Notes: generated by a model not told the origin, from the sequence alone. A stretch of 64,000 nucleotides of DNA from Enoplolaimus lenunculus (GCA_030248215.1 JASANG010002996.1:62001-126000), one strand, 5' to 3'; shown: positions 12,777-25,220, counted from the first letter of the stretch. Translations and numbers: made by a program.

Positions 12777-13831
12777 CAGGGCGCAACCGGAGGTCTGCCT
12801 TCGGGTCCTGGCAGAAAATCGGGGTCTGGCAGGATTTTTGCCGGTTTCGACCATGGCGTTCGTTCATTAGGGAAATCAGGGAATTTTGCTATTTCGTCAG
12901 GAAAAAATGGGCTAATCAGGGAACAAATTTTCCATTTTAAAAATGAACTTAACTTTTTTCATGAGGGAATGTGTTGAAACGACACATTCCCAACTAACGC
13001 ATAGTTTATCTATAAACCCTTTCGAAGCAAAGCTTATTCTTTACAAAAGGGCATCATATCTGATAACTGGCTGTTATTTGGACGCTATATATTTTTTTGC
13101 GCACAAGCTTTTTTGTCTGTGGTAGGTTTTGGATTAGCCTTTTTATAGGCGCTCTTTCGAAGGCGAGCAGAAGTTCACATCCACATTTGTTTTATTATAT
13201 TCCTAAGCCTAAGCATAGTAGGATAAGTTGTCTACCGGTGTTCGGGCTTATGCGTGAAAAATCCTGCAGAATGTGTTGTGTTTCAGATTTGCTAATATCA
13301 AATTAAAAAATCTTATTAACACAACCCTGAAATGGCGTCGAAATCCATACTTAATGCTTGGACTAACAGCGCTTTGTGCCCAGAATTTTCGCAGTGGGTA
13401 CATGTGTGCTTTCCCAAAAGATCGACACTGTTACATACATGTATACAAGCTGTTCAATCAGGGAAAATGTTCTCTTTACAAAAAATCACGGAAAAATGGA
13501 AATTTTATCAGGGAAAATTGTTATAATTTGGTGGACACCCTGGTCGCCGCTTTTGGTAGTAAAATTTTGCAAAATTTATCTGTTTACCGCGATTCGTTTC
13601 ACATTTATCATAATTTTCAGGAAAGAATTTCAGAAATTTCACAGGAAATTAGCTTAAAACCAAACAATATTACAACATATCGCAGATACTGGCTAAAATT
13701 AACTAATTAAAGATACTAGCTAAAATTAACTAATTAACCATCATTTTTACTACCTAATTTCGCCTCACCGGCTCCTGCAAGTTTCGTTGACCTCCGGCTC
13801 CGGTATTTTTTAGCTCTGCGGTTACACCATG
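12777..13831 (+). mobile_element. Degenerate hAT-type element, about 1.05 kb, with internal insertions
   Basis: The left end is CAGGGCGCAACCGGAGG and the right end GCGGTTACACCATG. Flanks GTTGTATT (12769-12776) and GCTGTATC (13832-13839) agree at 6 of 8. The right third matches the element at about 49136-49487 (AGGAAAGAATTTC, ACTAATTAACCATCATTTTT and CTCCGGTATTTT phrases). The middle holds repeated ATCAGGGAAAA phrases and a short CCTAAGCCTAAGC run near 13202, probably later insertions. Confidence 0.6.
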
Positions 13832-13920
13832 GCTGTATCAAAAAAGTGTGATTTTTAAATCATTTACAGCTAAGTTTGAATTTAAGATTAACAATTTCCG
13901 GTATTTTAATTACAAAATCT

Positions 13921-14090
13921 GGCCAATGTTACTTTAAGGGGCGTAACATTTAAGCGCATTCCTAAGCCTAAGCCGTGCGAAAATGTGTTCCTAAGCGTAA
14001 GCTCAAGCAAAAAAATGTAATCTAGAATCTAAACCTACTGTTTTTATGGACCCACCAGAAACCTGGACGCCCCTTAAAGTAACATGGGTC
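13921..14090 (+). mobile_element. TTAGGC-bearing MITE, copy 3, with perfect target duplication
   Basis: Left end GGCCAATGTTACTTTAAGGG, right end CGCCCCTTAAAGTAACATGG followed by GTC. Both sides carry CAAAATCT (13913-13920 and 14091-14098), a perfect 8-bp duplication. The interior contains CCTAAGCCTAAGCC and CCTAAGCGTAAGC. It is the cleanest copy in the window and defines the edges of the family. Confidence 0.92.
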
Positions 14091-14532
14091 CAAAATCTGA
14101 TACAGATTATCAACGGAAACGATTATCCGTTTTTACCCCTATAATATTGAATCGCACCCTGCATATTAGCGAAGATTCATGCGCTAAACAGCGCCTTCTG
14201 CGAGTGACAAATTTCTAAACGTACTGTGTTGGTAGAGTCCCGTCGTCAATGACAGAACACAAAGAAAATTTAAAACTTTTAGACGTGTGAAATTGTGCAG
14301 TTTTTACAATTTCAAATAAAATGTGACTGTGATACGGAACTGTTGCGCTATATTTTGCAGTTGTGTGTAATTATGCATAGTGATGCTACGAATATATATA
14401 TCTTTGATGCATTTTTGTTGCTTGTCCATACGTTTAGTTGTTGCTGGAGAGGATACAGTAGAAAGCAGAAGGGTTTTATGAGTGGCTTCCTATGAGCAGT
14501 GGCGTTGCGTTGGTGATTTGTTAGATCGTTAT

Positions 14533-14770
14533 CAATTGCCCCCGCACTAGTGTTAGTTTAATAGAAGGCAATAGTTTTTCTCAAACTGTTGTTTACTATT
14601 TTGCTATGTTTTCCTAAAGCACAAGCTTAGGCTGAAGTTGAGTTATTAGCATCCCCAGACTAGTGTAAGTTTGATAGAAGGCAATAGTTTCCACCAATGT
14701 ATTGTTTACTGTTTTCCTAAGCACAAGCTTTAGGCTGAGGCTTAGGATAAACTGGAACTTCAGCCTAAGC
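14533..14770. repeat. Tandem duplication, unit about 117 bp
   Basis: Two adjacent copies share CACTAGTGTTAGTTTAATAG / GACTAGTGTAAGTTTGATAG, GAAGGCAATAGTTT, GTTTACT, GTTTTCCTAA and AGCACAAGCTT. Each ends in TTAGGCTGA-like text that resembles the telomere-like hexamer. Confidence 0.65.
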
Positions 14771-15118
14771 GTCAGGGTAATTTAGTCATTATGTGTGAGG
14801 GGTTAAATTTTGTTGAGGAAAGTGAACAGGTACAAGTATGGTGAGGTTCGAAATTTCGTTTCGTTTCTATACCTAATTTAAACAACTACTGTGTTGATTT
14901 GGATTTTGAGGTCGGCGGATGTCGCAGTTCGCTTGTTTTAAAACTTATTACTAATCGGTGAAGTAAACACTTTGTTTAGAAAAATTACTATGTTACAGTT
15001 TTTAACGATATACCTAGGATTATAACTACTCAGTTTCTTTAGCTTTATGGGGACAAACAGTAGCACGCCAGCTTATTAAATATGGGAGTTTACATTGTAG
15101 TGCGAAGGAAAATTTTCA

Positions 15119-15482
15119 CTTAGTCGTAATTCAGCCCAATTCTAAATTAGGCTTGTCCAGCGCGGAATTACGACTTGGGCTAGCCCAAGGCGGAATCATA
15201 TCTGATTGTGCGTTTTCTGATTTGTTAATTGATAGCGGCAAAATAGCTTAGCAAAGCAAAGTACTTGGTAGCCAAGAGGAACTTAACGATTACTTAGCCA
15301 ATCAGAAACGAGTATTCGCATCAGCTAATCGTGTTTGAGTAGGGCATTAAGGTAGAATTGCGCTATGGGCTAACCCAAGTCGTATTTTCGCGCTGGACTA
15401 TTTCAATTCGTAATTGGGATACCCAATTCGGAATTGAGCTGCCCATTTCGGAATTGAGCTGAATTACGGCTTGGGCTGCGAC
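15119..15482. mobile_element. Foldback MITE with roughly 100-bp inverted ends
   Basis: The left arm holds GTCGTAATTCAGCCCAATTC, GTCCAGCGCGGAATTACGAC and TTGGGCTAGCCC. The right arm repeats these inverted: GGGCTAACCCAAGTCGTATT, CGCGCTGGAC and GAGCTGAATTACGGCTTGGG. The loop is about 150 bp. The right arm also has a small internal duplication of CGGAATTGAGCT. No target duplication was recognised. Confidence 0.7.
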
Positions 15483-16559
15483 ATATATATACAATAAACG
15501 TATTATATGCATAAAAGATGAGATGCAACCACGTATTCGATATGCTTCTACCGCTGTGTGCTCAAAAATTAAGAGTTTAAACTTCCAGTGTTTAGACAGG
15601 ATTTGAAATTTCTGCTGATCTCTTGCTTGCACACTTGTTTAAAAAACTTTTGAAGGGGTCACCTTACTATTGTTTCCATTTGTTTTTCGGGAATTTTTTG
15701 GCAGAGCTAGCCAGTTTTCATAATTTTTCAAAAATCGCATGCGAAAATTTTCGCCATAGTAGCCAACAGTGTTTATTGTATTTCCAAAAATTGTGCGAAT
15801 TTTTGCAAGTAATCAACGTTCTATATTAACTTTAATAAACATAAAATATGTATTGTGAAGTTTTGTATTAGTTTTAAATTTTACACTGAGAATTGTAGTC
15901 TAGTAGACGATAGCAGACTAAAATTCGAAGTATAATGATTGCATCGTGTGCTCTGTGGAAGCATTTGAAAGCGTGTAAAAGTTGCAGTTTTTACTTCAGG
16001 CAGTAAGTTATAAGTGCTTCTCAGGTGGTGTGCGTTAACAAAGTATGTCCACCGTGGTTAAGTTGGTGCAATGCACGATTTACAGTGCACATCGCGATGT
16101 ATCACAGATTGCAGTTTTAATAATGTGGACATGAAATGTGTTGCAGTGGCTTGTCAAAGCGTTTGGACTGGTGGAACCCTGTACCGAAAACCGGCTGAAA
16201 TATTGGTCCTATTTAAATAAACTTGGAAAATTGTTAGCATTACATTAACAAGGTTGGGTCCGTACATGACAGAAATGAATGCAAGTTCGGCGGCGTCGCA
16301 ACATCCCTGACCCCATTTCGATAGGCCTGTGGTGTGCTGGTTGCAAAAACTGTGCAACGCACACGCAGTACGAATAGTTGTTACGAGTGTATACGGTGTA
16401 AAATTGCTTTTTTGAACATGTGTACTGCAAACATGCTGATGTTCTTGTACTATCGTTGATTGTGTGGACGAAAATTTTTGTGGTCAAGTGACTTTGTTGG
16501 TTTGCGTCTCATTTGAATTTTAATCATAACTTGAGGGCAGCGGCGAAATAATCGCGTGC

Positions 16560-16752
16560 CACTGCAAAAAATGGTGAGTCAAATGGACTCTCTCCGAGAT
16601 AGGCATTTCCTGATTATACAAACTGAGTCAAATTTCCACTCCGCCTGAGTCACATTTAACTCTGGCGGAGTCAAATTTTGACTCAGTTTGTGTAGTCAGG
16701 AAAAGCTTATTTCGGAAAGAGTCAATTTGACTCACCATTTTTTGCAGAGTGG
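16560..16752. mobile_element. Palindromic GAGTCAAATTGACTC-type MITE, copy 1
   Basis: It is an almost complete palindrome: CACTGCAAAAAATGGTGAGT on the left, ACTCACCATTTTTTGCAG on the right. Inner blocks (GACTC..TCCGA, GCATTTCCTGA, ACAAACTGAGTCAAATTT) also mirror. Just after it, the 31-bp phrase CCATTTTTTGCAGAGTGG plus AAGACTGTTTG occurs twice (16735-16796). Confidence 0.8.
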
Positions 16753-16879
16753 AAGACTGTTTGCCATTTTTTGCAGAGTGGAAGACTGTTTGCTTTTTTA
16801 TTTATCGAGATGTCACTGGTTTGGTGTATAGTGATCGGCTTCCTTCAGGTAGAATCAATGCTTTCGGCATGGAAGTTTG

Positions 16880-17472
16880 GGCCAATGTATAGAACAAGGT
16901 CGTCACAGTAGTATAAGCATATTCCAGGGTGCAGAGCGGAACTGAATTATACCGAAATCGGAACAGCAATTTTATACCGGAATCGTAGTCGGAACTAGAA
17001 TTTTTTTGTGACTACGGATAATTTGTATTAAGAAATGGAATATTGATTTAGGATGTCTGTTTGGCTGACAACAATTTTCAAAAACGTAGTATGAACACAT
17101 TGATGATTTTTGGTTATGTAAGCCTAAACTGCAATCAATTATTGATAAATTAACTAACTCATCGAAAGCAATTTAATAGATAAACGATACAGAAATTTAT
17201 GCAACGTCGTATCACAAGTAAGATTAAAATTAAAATTTCGATTTCGATTGATTGCGCAATCAGAGTCGGAATCGGAACTCGTTTTGAATCAGAATTCTAA
17301 TCGGAATCGGAATTCCGATTTCACCCTGGCATATTCCCAAGCATATGCCTATGCGTAAGAATGAGCTTATACCTAAGCCTAAGCATAATCAAAATAAATT
17401 AATCTAAAAACTTAAACTTACTCAATTGCAGTCCCGCAAAAAAACGTTCCGCCCCTGATCTTTACATGGACC
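16880..17472 (+). mobile_element. TTAGGC-bearing MITE, copy 4, split by a hAT element
   Basis: Ends are GGCCAATGTATAGAACAAGG and CCCCTGATCTTTACATGGACC. Flanks GAAGTTTG (16872-16879) and GAGGTTTG (17473-17480) agree at 7 of 8. Removing the inner element at 16925-17328 and one copy of its target duplication leaves about 181 bp, the normal size of the family. The interior has CCTAAGCCTAAGC after 17370. Confidence 0.88.
16925..17328 (+). mobile_element. hAT-type element nested in the TTAGGC MITE
   Basis: It starts CAGGGTGCAGAGCGGAACTG and ends CCGATTTCACCCTG. A perfect 8-bp duplication GCATATTC flanks it (16917-16924 and 17329-17336). The subterminal regions repeat GGAATCGG or CGGAAC phrases. 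It is 404 bp, the same size as the elements at 1316 and 37825, but its interior differs. Confidence 0.92.
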
Positions 17473-18173
17473 GAGGTTTGTATTGGACAATTTTGCTATA
17501 TTTATTCGTTTTATTAAATTAAGTGAAAACTTCATTTCGAATGCAGTAAAGTCCACGAAAACTGTTGCAGTGTCAGTTAAGAGGGTGATAATGTAGTTAA
17601 ATCAAGTATCGATCCGATTTTGTAATTTGTCGTTATGTAAAAGTATCGCGTTTCAATTTGTTTTTCAATGCGTGTTTTTCAAATATTTGATTTTTAAATT
17701 TATAATGCAGCAACCAAACGAAGAGTGATTGTGTTACGTGGCACAGTTGAGAGCTAAATTGTATTCGACCTAACTGTATGTACATATATGCCATAGGATT
17801 ATTTGGAGTACGGATATTTCACTAACTTTTACCATTTTCGTTTCCGGTTTACCTCAAAATAGCCGCTGTTTCTAAAGCACTTTTTTTCATGCTTCTAGTA
17901 AACATTTAATAGTGAAAAATATTTACAACCGGCTGGTGAGAGGATACATTCTATATTCACTCGATTTGAGATCCACCGCTCGTTACTGAATATGTCAGCT
18001 TGCAAAGTTTTCCAATTGCAGAGATCTTGTACGCAGTTAGATTAGAAATGTCTTCTAACTTATGTGCCTTATTTACATATAATGCTTAAAGTTTGTGAAC
18101 GATGTTCACATGAATGGCATAATTAAGTAGATTCTGCGAAAAGTTAAAATAACTGTCTGATGTATGAGTTGCT

Positions 18174-21100
18174 ATGGAGCTCAAAGTATTGGTCGAAGGT
18201 GTTGAGCGTATTGTTGGTGGTATTTGTGATACAACAACGTGTCAAGATGTGATTTATACTTTAGCACAAGCAACGGGAAAAACAGGTATGTTGCAAGGTA
18301 CAAGCCGAGGTCTGTCAAAGGCTGTGTAATTTTGATTAACCTTTGGCGTCGGTAAAATTTGTTGACCTGGGGCTCCGGTTGTTTGGACCTTGGGTTGCAC
18401 CGTGGTACGTTTATTTTAATGTTGTCCAATACGGTCTGCTTAGCACAGGGGCGCAGTGTGGGCGATTAGGGGCTGTAAACGACTTCGTGATTTATGTCGA
18501 TGGTTGTAGAAACTTTTTCGGTTGGTTGGTAACACAAGAAACCGTCGAAATTTTCATTGAACGTAAGCGTTTCTTTCCAAAAACATGGCTGCGCTCCTGG
18601 TCAGTGACGGCAAACTTGCTCAAAAATCGGCTGATTTACCTATAGATGCACAACTTAATTAAACGTAACTCAATAGTTGCAATAGTAATATTTGATAATT
18701 ATTCTTGTAGTAGCCGTTCTAAAATTTGTTTGCAACTTTATTTCAAAAGGTTTCAAGTTTACAAAAGCGAACTTAACATATTCGTCTTGGATAGAAAATT
18801 TTACGGCACTCGAGTATACCGCTTACGCCGTATCAGTCAAAATCATGTTATTTCAAAACCCGATTAATCATCAAACGGCCCAAACTGCTAAACTATTTTA
18901 AGGACGATTTGTTTTGATTGAAAAATGGCGAACGTCCGAACGCAGTTTATCTCGTCAAGACCGGCCACTGCATATTCTTGCCAAATGGGGCAATTATGCG
19001 TCCGATATTCATTTCGAATTACACTGTCTTGATAATTCACCGCCCGACACGGTAATGTCTCGTTCTAATCTCAGGTACAACGGCAATCAGCATGGGTCTC
19101 GTACCAGCCCTGCGAAGATTGAACACAAGTCGAATGATCACCGCAATTTCTCGTCTGCCCAACCAGCAGAACTGGAACAGTCGTTGCAGACAACTGCGTC
19201 ACAACGTGATTCGCCAAAGCAAAATAATAGAAATAATAATAATAATAATAATCATAATAAAGGTATGAAAAATGTTGAATTAAGATATGATCAAAGTTCC
19301 AGGACAACATCCGTAGAGTTGCTAGGTGGACACAGTCCATCTCGGGCAGTACGTGGTTTGGTATCGCCTACGGTGACGAGAAAATACCCTCAAGACTCTG
19401 GAGTCGGTAATGGAAATCCGGCAAAGTCAAGAAGTAGCCCCGTCAGTGCAATGGCACTGTCTCCGATCGCAGTACGCCGTAAATTGGTGCCAAATAACCA
19501 GACTGCAGCAGCAAAATCATTTTCAAACCAAACGCAAGTCGAGTCAAATTTTTGCAATAGTCCAAGTGGGTTGAAACCTCTCAAGCAGGTCACGGCAGCG
19601 GAAACTTCGAAATATGGTGCTTCTTGGAAACAAGGAGTTGTGGACGAAAATATAACGTCGCAAAAGGTTTGTCAGCCAAAGGATGAATCAGTATCGTATC
19701 GTGTGGGTGTGATACAGTCTCAGCCGCTGCCCCGGAAAACGTTTGTGCCTTCGCTAAAGCAGGTATCGCGATTAACGGGTGGTCTGGTGCCTTTTGATTA
19801 CTCAGTAGGACCTAATACGCACGGGCCACCGGCTCAGAAACATGTAAGGGATCCAGCAAAGGTACCTGTGACGGATTCTTTTGTTTGTGGTGAGAGCAGG
19901 AGAGACAGCCATCAGGTGCAATCTGGACAGGTGTCTCAGCTAAAAGACCGCAAGGTTTTACACGGTGATGATAAATCTAACATTGCTAAGCACGAAAATG
20001 GTTTGGGTGCACCGCTTGAAGTTGAAAATTCTGGGACCAAGTTCCGTAAACCTTACTTTATCAATACGGCTACACCAATACCAGAGTCCGGTACTCTTCA
20101 GTTTGGAACTGGCCAAAGATCCACGGGTCGTCAGCGTGCTGGGTCGAACCCAGAACATAGTGCAATCGCACTGGCACTTGCGGCATCTTTGGTTCCGAAC
20201 CAAATGCAAACCAGTTTCGATGATCATAATATCGGATCATATAATTGTCATGAGACGAACCAGCCATATTCAAATAGTTCACATGGTCGACCACTACTGC
20301 CTTATTCTCGAAACAATTGGTCGAACCCTCGTGAAATATTTCCAGAAGTTTGTGACAGGCCCTTGATGATATCTGAGCCGGGAAGAGACGAGGCGCATAA
20401 ATGGATGCAAGCAAATCATTCTCAGAATGGGAATAAATTCGAACAACCTAGACAGCATGGCACTGTTACTCCAAGTGAAACGAATACAAGCACCTGTGAT
20501 TTGTTAGCGTCGAATTATATAAACGTTATCGACAACAGGGAAGCAGACAATGAGGTAACGCTGAAATGTGGTGTCACATTAAATGATCACCAAACTGGCC
20601 GGATTAACGGAAAAAACCCTAGCAGTAGCGGTCCGTCATCTTTTGACCATGGCCGAAGTGGCGCACCTGGTCTTGGGTTGCGCCATAACGGCCGACCAGC
20701 CGTTCATGCGTCAAACATTAACGCACCTAATTCATTCGTTGCTCTGCCTGGATTGTCGACGACAAATCCCGTTGCAGTTGTCCAATTTGACCCTAGGCAC
20801 GAATCGGCTTCAGAGTTAACTCCGTTGAATCCAACGCGAAAAACTCGTCGGCCCCCACCGCCCCCGTATGCAGCCGCGATACGACATAGCAGTGGCGGAA
20901 GTAGTGGTGAAAATTCACCAATTGGATACTCAAGACGGAACGGCGTTTCAGCTGCGTTTCCGAATCCGGTTGTTCAAGCTTATCATAGCCGAGGTGGTAT
21001 CCCGGTAGCTATTGATGGGACATTTGCTACTAGGTACCCTTTGCCGCAATTTGCCGGAAAGTATCACTCAAAAGCGCTGTCTACTTCTTCTTCATCATCT

Positions 21101-24100
21101 TCTTTGTCGTTGCAGCAATCTCACATTTCTTCAAATAGCACCAACCTAAACTCAAACCAACTACAATCTCGTGATCAGCATAAAAGCTTAAATGCACCCG
21201 TTATAACAGCTATTCCGACAAGAGCTATGCCTGGAAATCGCGAAAATACGCCCCAGATATCGAAGCGGTCTGGTGATAAATCACGAACTGCCCTAGAGTC
21301 CCGGCCGCCGGCTTATGCTGTCGCAATCGCGTCTCAAGCGAATATTGGCAATAGTTTCGGTGACGGAACAAGATCAAAGAGTGTTGGTGATGCATATGGC
21401 CGACAAGCCCTTGTAAAGTCGATTGATCCTGGGCTTCCTGGGGCAGAGTCTAAAAATCGCAGCAGGTCTGGGATGCTCACTGGTTTGCCGATGCAGATCA
21501 CTGGCGGATCAAATAATGCTATTCATAAGCTTACAGCGCAGGTATGAACAGTAAGATTTTGGTTGCAGATCATTGACTTGGCGTTTTGGTAGACTAATCT
21601 TGAGTGGGGGAGAGATTTGATCAGGAAGAGGCGTTTTTAGAATGTTTTCGAGATAAAAATCAGGGGGTTTATATTTCGAATTTTTCTACAAATTAGCGAA
21701 TTTCCATCTGGCAGATCTATGAGTTTGCAAAGGTGGGTGATTTTACATATTGTGGATAAGTATGTTAATAACTCAAGAAATTCGAAGGTGAACCCCGTAT
21801 GCATTAAAACTTACTTGATGGTTTATTCTTTTTTGACAGGGGTGTGACTAGTGCTTCACCCCTGTTGCCGACTGTATCCGCCCTTGTACAATGTGGAATG
21901 GTTATAAGATTGAAATTGAATATTGATTTTTGTTAAATTTCGCTTTTTCAATCGATTGTGATATACCGTATGCCGTAAAGTATATAGAAAAACTAAGCAT
22001 GTAGCTTCCGGTTAATTATGACCGCAAAACTATCATAATTTAAGCGCTTGCATAACTGATATAAAATAGACAACGATTTAAGCGGATATGGAAACCTAAG
22101 CAGATATCCACTTATGAGATAAAAACTAGGGATGTTACGGATGCGGATGTTTCAAAATATGTCGATGACGTAAAGCCACCAAAAGTTCACAAAAATCACC
22201 AGTTTAATTATTCAGTAGTATAACTGGTAAACTGGTAACCTATCAGATTCGGTAAACTTGGCTTTTGAACCAAGCTACCTGGTTGCGATTGTTTCAGAAA
22301 AACGGTTGTGTTTTGTGATACTGGTATATTTGTGCAATGAAATTTCACATTTGTGTTTGAAATGTTCTCAGTTGAAAATCCGTCTTGTACAGTTTTTGCG
22401 CACCACTTGGTTTACTTAATGTTTAATTTGCTGTAGGTGCAACCCACTCAACGACGCCGCACTGCTGACACTCCGATTGAGTTACCGTTAAGTAATTTGC
22501 GAAATGTTTCGGCGTCAACAAACTTGCGCGATCGCACTGATCGACAAATGACAGTTTCTGGCGGACAGCTAGTTCCGGTTCCGGTCGGTGGCACAATGAA
22601 CTCATCCAGCACGATGGCGGCTAACTCAAGTTGTTCCGCTGATAGCACTGATCCACTGGCCCGTCAAGAATTGGAAACCCAAAGGTTATTGGGACAAGAC
22701 GAAGATATTGCATCGCGTGAATCTCAAGAGCGCGATCTTATTACAAGCATTGACGAAATGAGCCGTGAAATCGCGGAGCTGGAATCAAAACAGCTAAGTA
22801 TACGCAAGGAGCATGAAAAATACGCAAGTGTTGAGCGACGCCTGGACACCTTGGATCTGACTCAGCATTCTAATGAAAATTCGATTGAGTTTTGGAAGGT
22901 ATGTGGCCAAATTCAAAATTCTATAAACACATATTAATCATTCGGTACATTAAGCATATTTCTGTATAGCTAGCGGTTGAATGATTAAGATACTTTGTTT
23001 AAAACAGTAGTTTTTTGGTTGAGATTTAATTGCAAATTATTTTTGCACCCTTAGTTTTATTGTATTTGATGTAATATCATTAGTTCCTCGGCTTTACTAC
23101 GATCGTGATCCAGTAGCATTTAATACTGACCGTGACTCTAGTATTGTGTGATTTCTGTGTATCACGGGCAGATCGAGTAGTAATATCTAAATTGAAAAAC
23201 TACGTTCACGTTTTAGGGCAAGCTAAACTCAATAGACTGTGAACTTGCTCGGAAAGCGGACGAGATTGCATCATTAATCGAAGCAACACAAGCTGAAACT
23301 CAAACAGCAAACGAACAACAGATTATGCTTGAAAACGAACTTGAATGTCTACGAGTGGAGCTAAGCCGTGTAGATGCTGAAGGACAACAGGTGGAACAAA
23401 GTCTTGTTGAAGTGACTGCCGAGTTAGAAAATGTAAGTCACCAGTTCAAATGTGGTATGGTTGTTTTAAAATGAATAATGTATTAAGGCGGAGGTTTACC
23501 GGTCAGAATTGGAAATTTCATCATCATCATGTGCTAATTAAAATTCATACGCAAGGTTTTTTAGCGGCAAAGTATTGAGTCCTGAAATTTACGTTTTGAA
23601 CCCAAAGAAAACGCTGAAATTTATTTTGGCAACACAGTGTTCTATCTGTATACGTGACAATTTGAAATATATACTTTTTTAACGGTGCTATGTTGTTTAA
23701 ATGCGAGATGTTAAACAAAAGTTTATTGTTATGGCTGGAAAAATTGTATAAACCGAGGAATATGTAGCCATAATTTCAAAAAGAAAAAGGTTACGTTGTG
23801 CAAAATTTTCTAAGCCTGATTTCTTGACGTGCGATCTGTAAGTTATTGTTAATAAAACCGTGGACTGTGATCACTTTCAATCCTAATCCACCGGCTGGCT
23901 ACGATGTCCGGTGTGCGACGCATTTAAGCTCAACCTACGCAGATATTTCCAAGTAATATTCTATGGCTGACTGTCTGTTTGTGGTTTATAAAAGTGTCGA
24001 ATACAATACGTAATTTTAAATTTAACATCTTGGTCCGTAGTCTCTGAGGGGCGTAACACCTATCAAAAGTTGGCAATAGGTTTTATAGCTTTCGAAATAG

Positions 24101-24285
24101 TGTATGATAAAGTTAGAAATTCAGCACTCTTCTCGCACATTTGTCGTACTTTTGCGCAAATTTTGAGATCTTCAATTACTGGAGTTAATCAGTTTGATAA
24201 TTAATCACTAACTGTTGCCAGATGCTACATGCATTTGAGAATATTTTCCTGTAGAATAGACTATCCTTGTAGTTTTGCGAAACAC

Positions 24286-24374
<89 letters not shown>

Positions 24375-25000
24375 GAACTGCGAATAAAACAGTTTGGTCA
24401 GCATATCAGGTTGAAAGTGTTATTCGGGAGAAAAAGCATCGACTTCAAGACCTTGCGGCGCAGCTGAAAGTCAAGGATCCAACGTTTGACGATGTTACAT
24501 TTTTGGCGAGCTCTGACAGCGAAGCTGAGCAAGATAATATAGTAGGCTCGAAATCAGAAGGAAGTGATGATAGTTGTTGTAAGTTAATTTACGTGGTGTC
24601 AATTTCGAACCCAAGTCGACGTTGTTAACTTATTACAGTAACTATTGCGGTACACAACTGTATTAAATATCAGCCGGATGATATAAAACAGAAAGTAAAA
24701 ATGCTATTGTAATTTATTCAAACATCTCTAGCGTCATATTTTTTAGCAACACTTCGCTTGAGTGATAACACAATGGCCACATCAAAATTGTACATTGTTA
24801 ATATTTAATATACCTCTGTTTTGGTAGTTTTTCTTGCGTTTTTAGCTGACGACGGAACGCATAAGACGCCTAAAGTGTCAATAACACCGCGCGATGCGAA
24901 ACAAAAAAAGGCAAACTGTCACAACCGAAGGATCTCGAAATCGACTCAACAAAATACCTCAAAAAATTCTGAAAAAACGATTAAAAAATTGTGGGTTTAG
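18174..25000 (+). CDS. RASSF8: RASSF7/8/10-type Ras-association coiled-coil protein, 6 exons
   Basis: Exons: 18174-18285, 18903-21541, 22437-22898, 23217-23432, 24410-24578, 24846-25000, joining in phase into about 1250 residues. Residues 1 to about 75 are an N-terminal RA domain ([16 protein letters not shown], then [23 protein letters not shown] and [15 protein letters not shown]), the layout of the N-terminal RASSF group (RASSF7, 8 and 10). Residues of about 90-1010 are low-complexity, rich in Ser, Asn, Gln and Pro, with an Asn run near 19231-19260 and a proline cluster near 20850. Residues of about 1016-1180 are a Glu/Lys/Leu-rich coiled coil ([15 protein letters not shown]). The tail is acidic, then basic, ending KKLWV. 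Vertebrate RASSF7/8 have about 370-420 residues, so this protein is roughly three times longer, almost all within the one giant exon. The family acts in junction and Ras-like signalling. I cannot separate 7, 8 and 10 by eye; the symbol is the nearest match. Confidence 0.9.
18294..18404 (+). mobile_element. Short hAT-type element on the splice donor of RASSF intron 1
   Basis: The ends CAAGGTACAAGCCGAGG and GGGTTGCACCGTG, and the inner GTTGACCTGGGGCTCCGGTT, match the right part of the elements at 12777-13831 and 49136-49487. Flanks GTATGTTG (18286-18293) and GTACGTTT (18405-18412) agree at 6 of 8. The left flank is the first 8 bases of intron 1. Confidence 0.65.
24287..24374 (+). repeat. (ATT)n microsatellite, about 29 units
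   Basis: An uninterrupted TTA/ATT run of about 88 bp. It ends 35 bp before exon 5 of the RASSF gene, in the place where the branch point and polypyrimidine tract would be. Confidence 0.97.
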
Positions 25001-25220
25001 ACTTCAAGATGGTCGAGTAATTTTTAATTTGTGCACAGATTCGCGTAAGTTTAGGTATTTACTTAAAATTCTGAAGTAGTTAATTTAGGTTTATAAAACT
25101 GACTTTGTTATGGTTTTTAATCTTGTAAACGTTAACCGAACGACATTGTGTATACGTTGTACAATATGTTTGGATCGTTACTGGTACAAATTTTCAGTAA
25201 AGTACGCTTCATTCACCAGT

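Larger units (their letters stand above)
11912..18173. other. Intergenic region between ARMC8 and the RASSF gene
   Basis: No exon of a known family was recognised on either strand. Elements listed separately are at 12777-13831, 13921-14090, 14533-14770, 15119-15482, 16560-16752 and 16880-17472. The rest (11912-12776, 14100-14530, 14780-15118, 15490-16555, 17480-18173) is AT-rich with only short open frames. The last part should contain the RASSF promoter and 5' leader. Confidence 0.6.

Noticed and set aside
13273-13710. 145-codon open frame
   Set aside because: It crosses the repeated ATCAGGGAAAA phrases of the 12777-13831 element, so it is probably chance coding in repeat DNA.
19071-20819. 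Several open frames on both strands inside the large RASSF exon
   Set aside because: All overlap the 877-codon plus-strand frame, which carries the RA-domain residues and joins in phase with the other exons.
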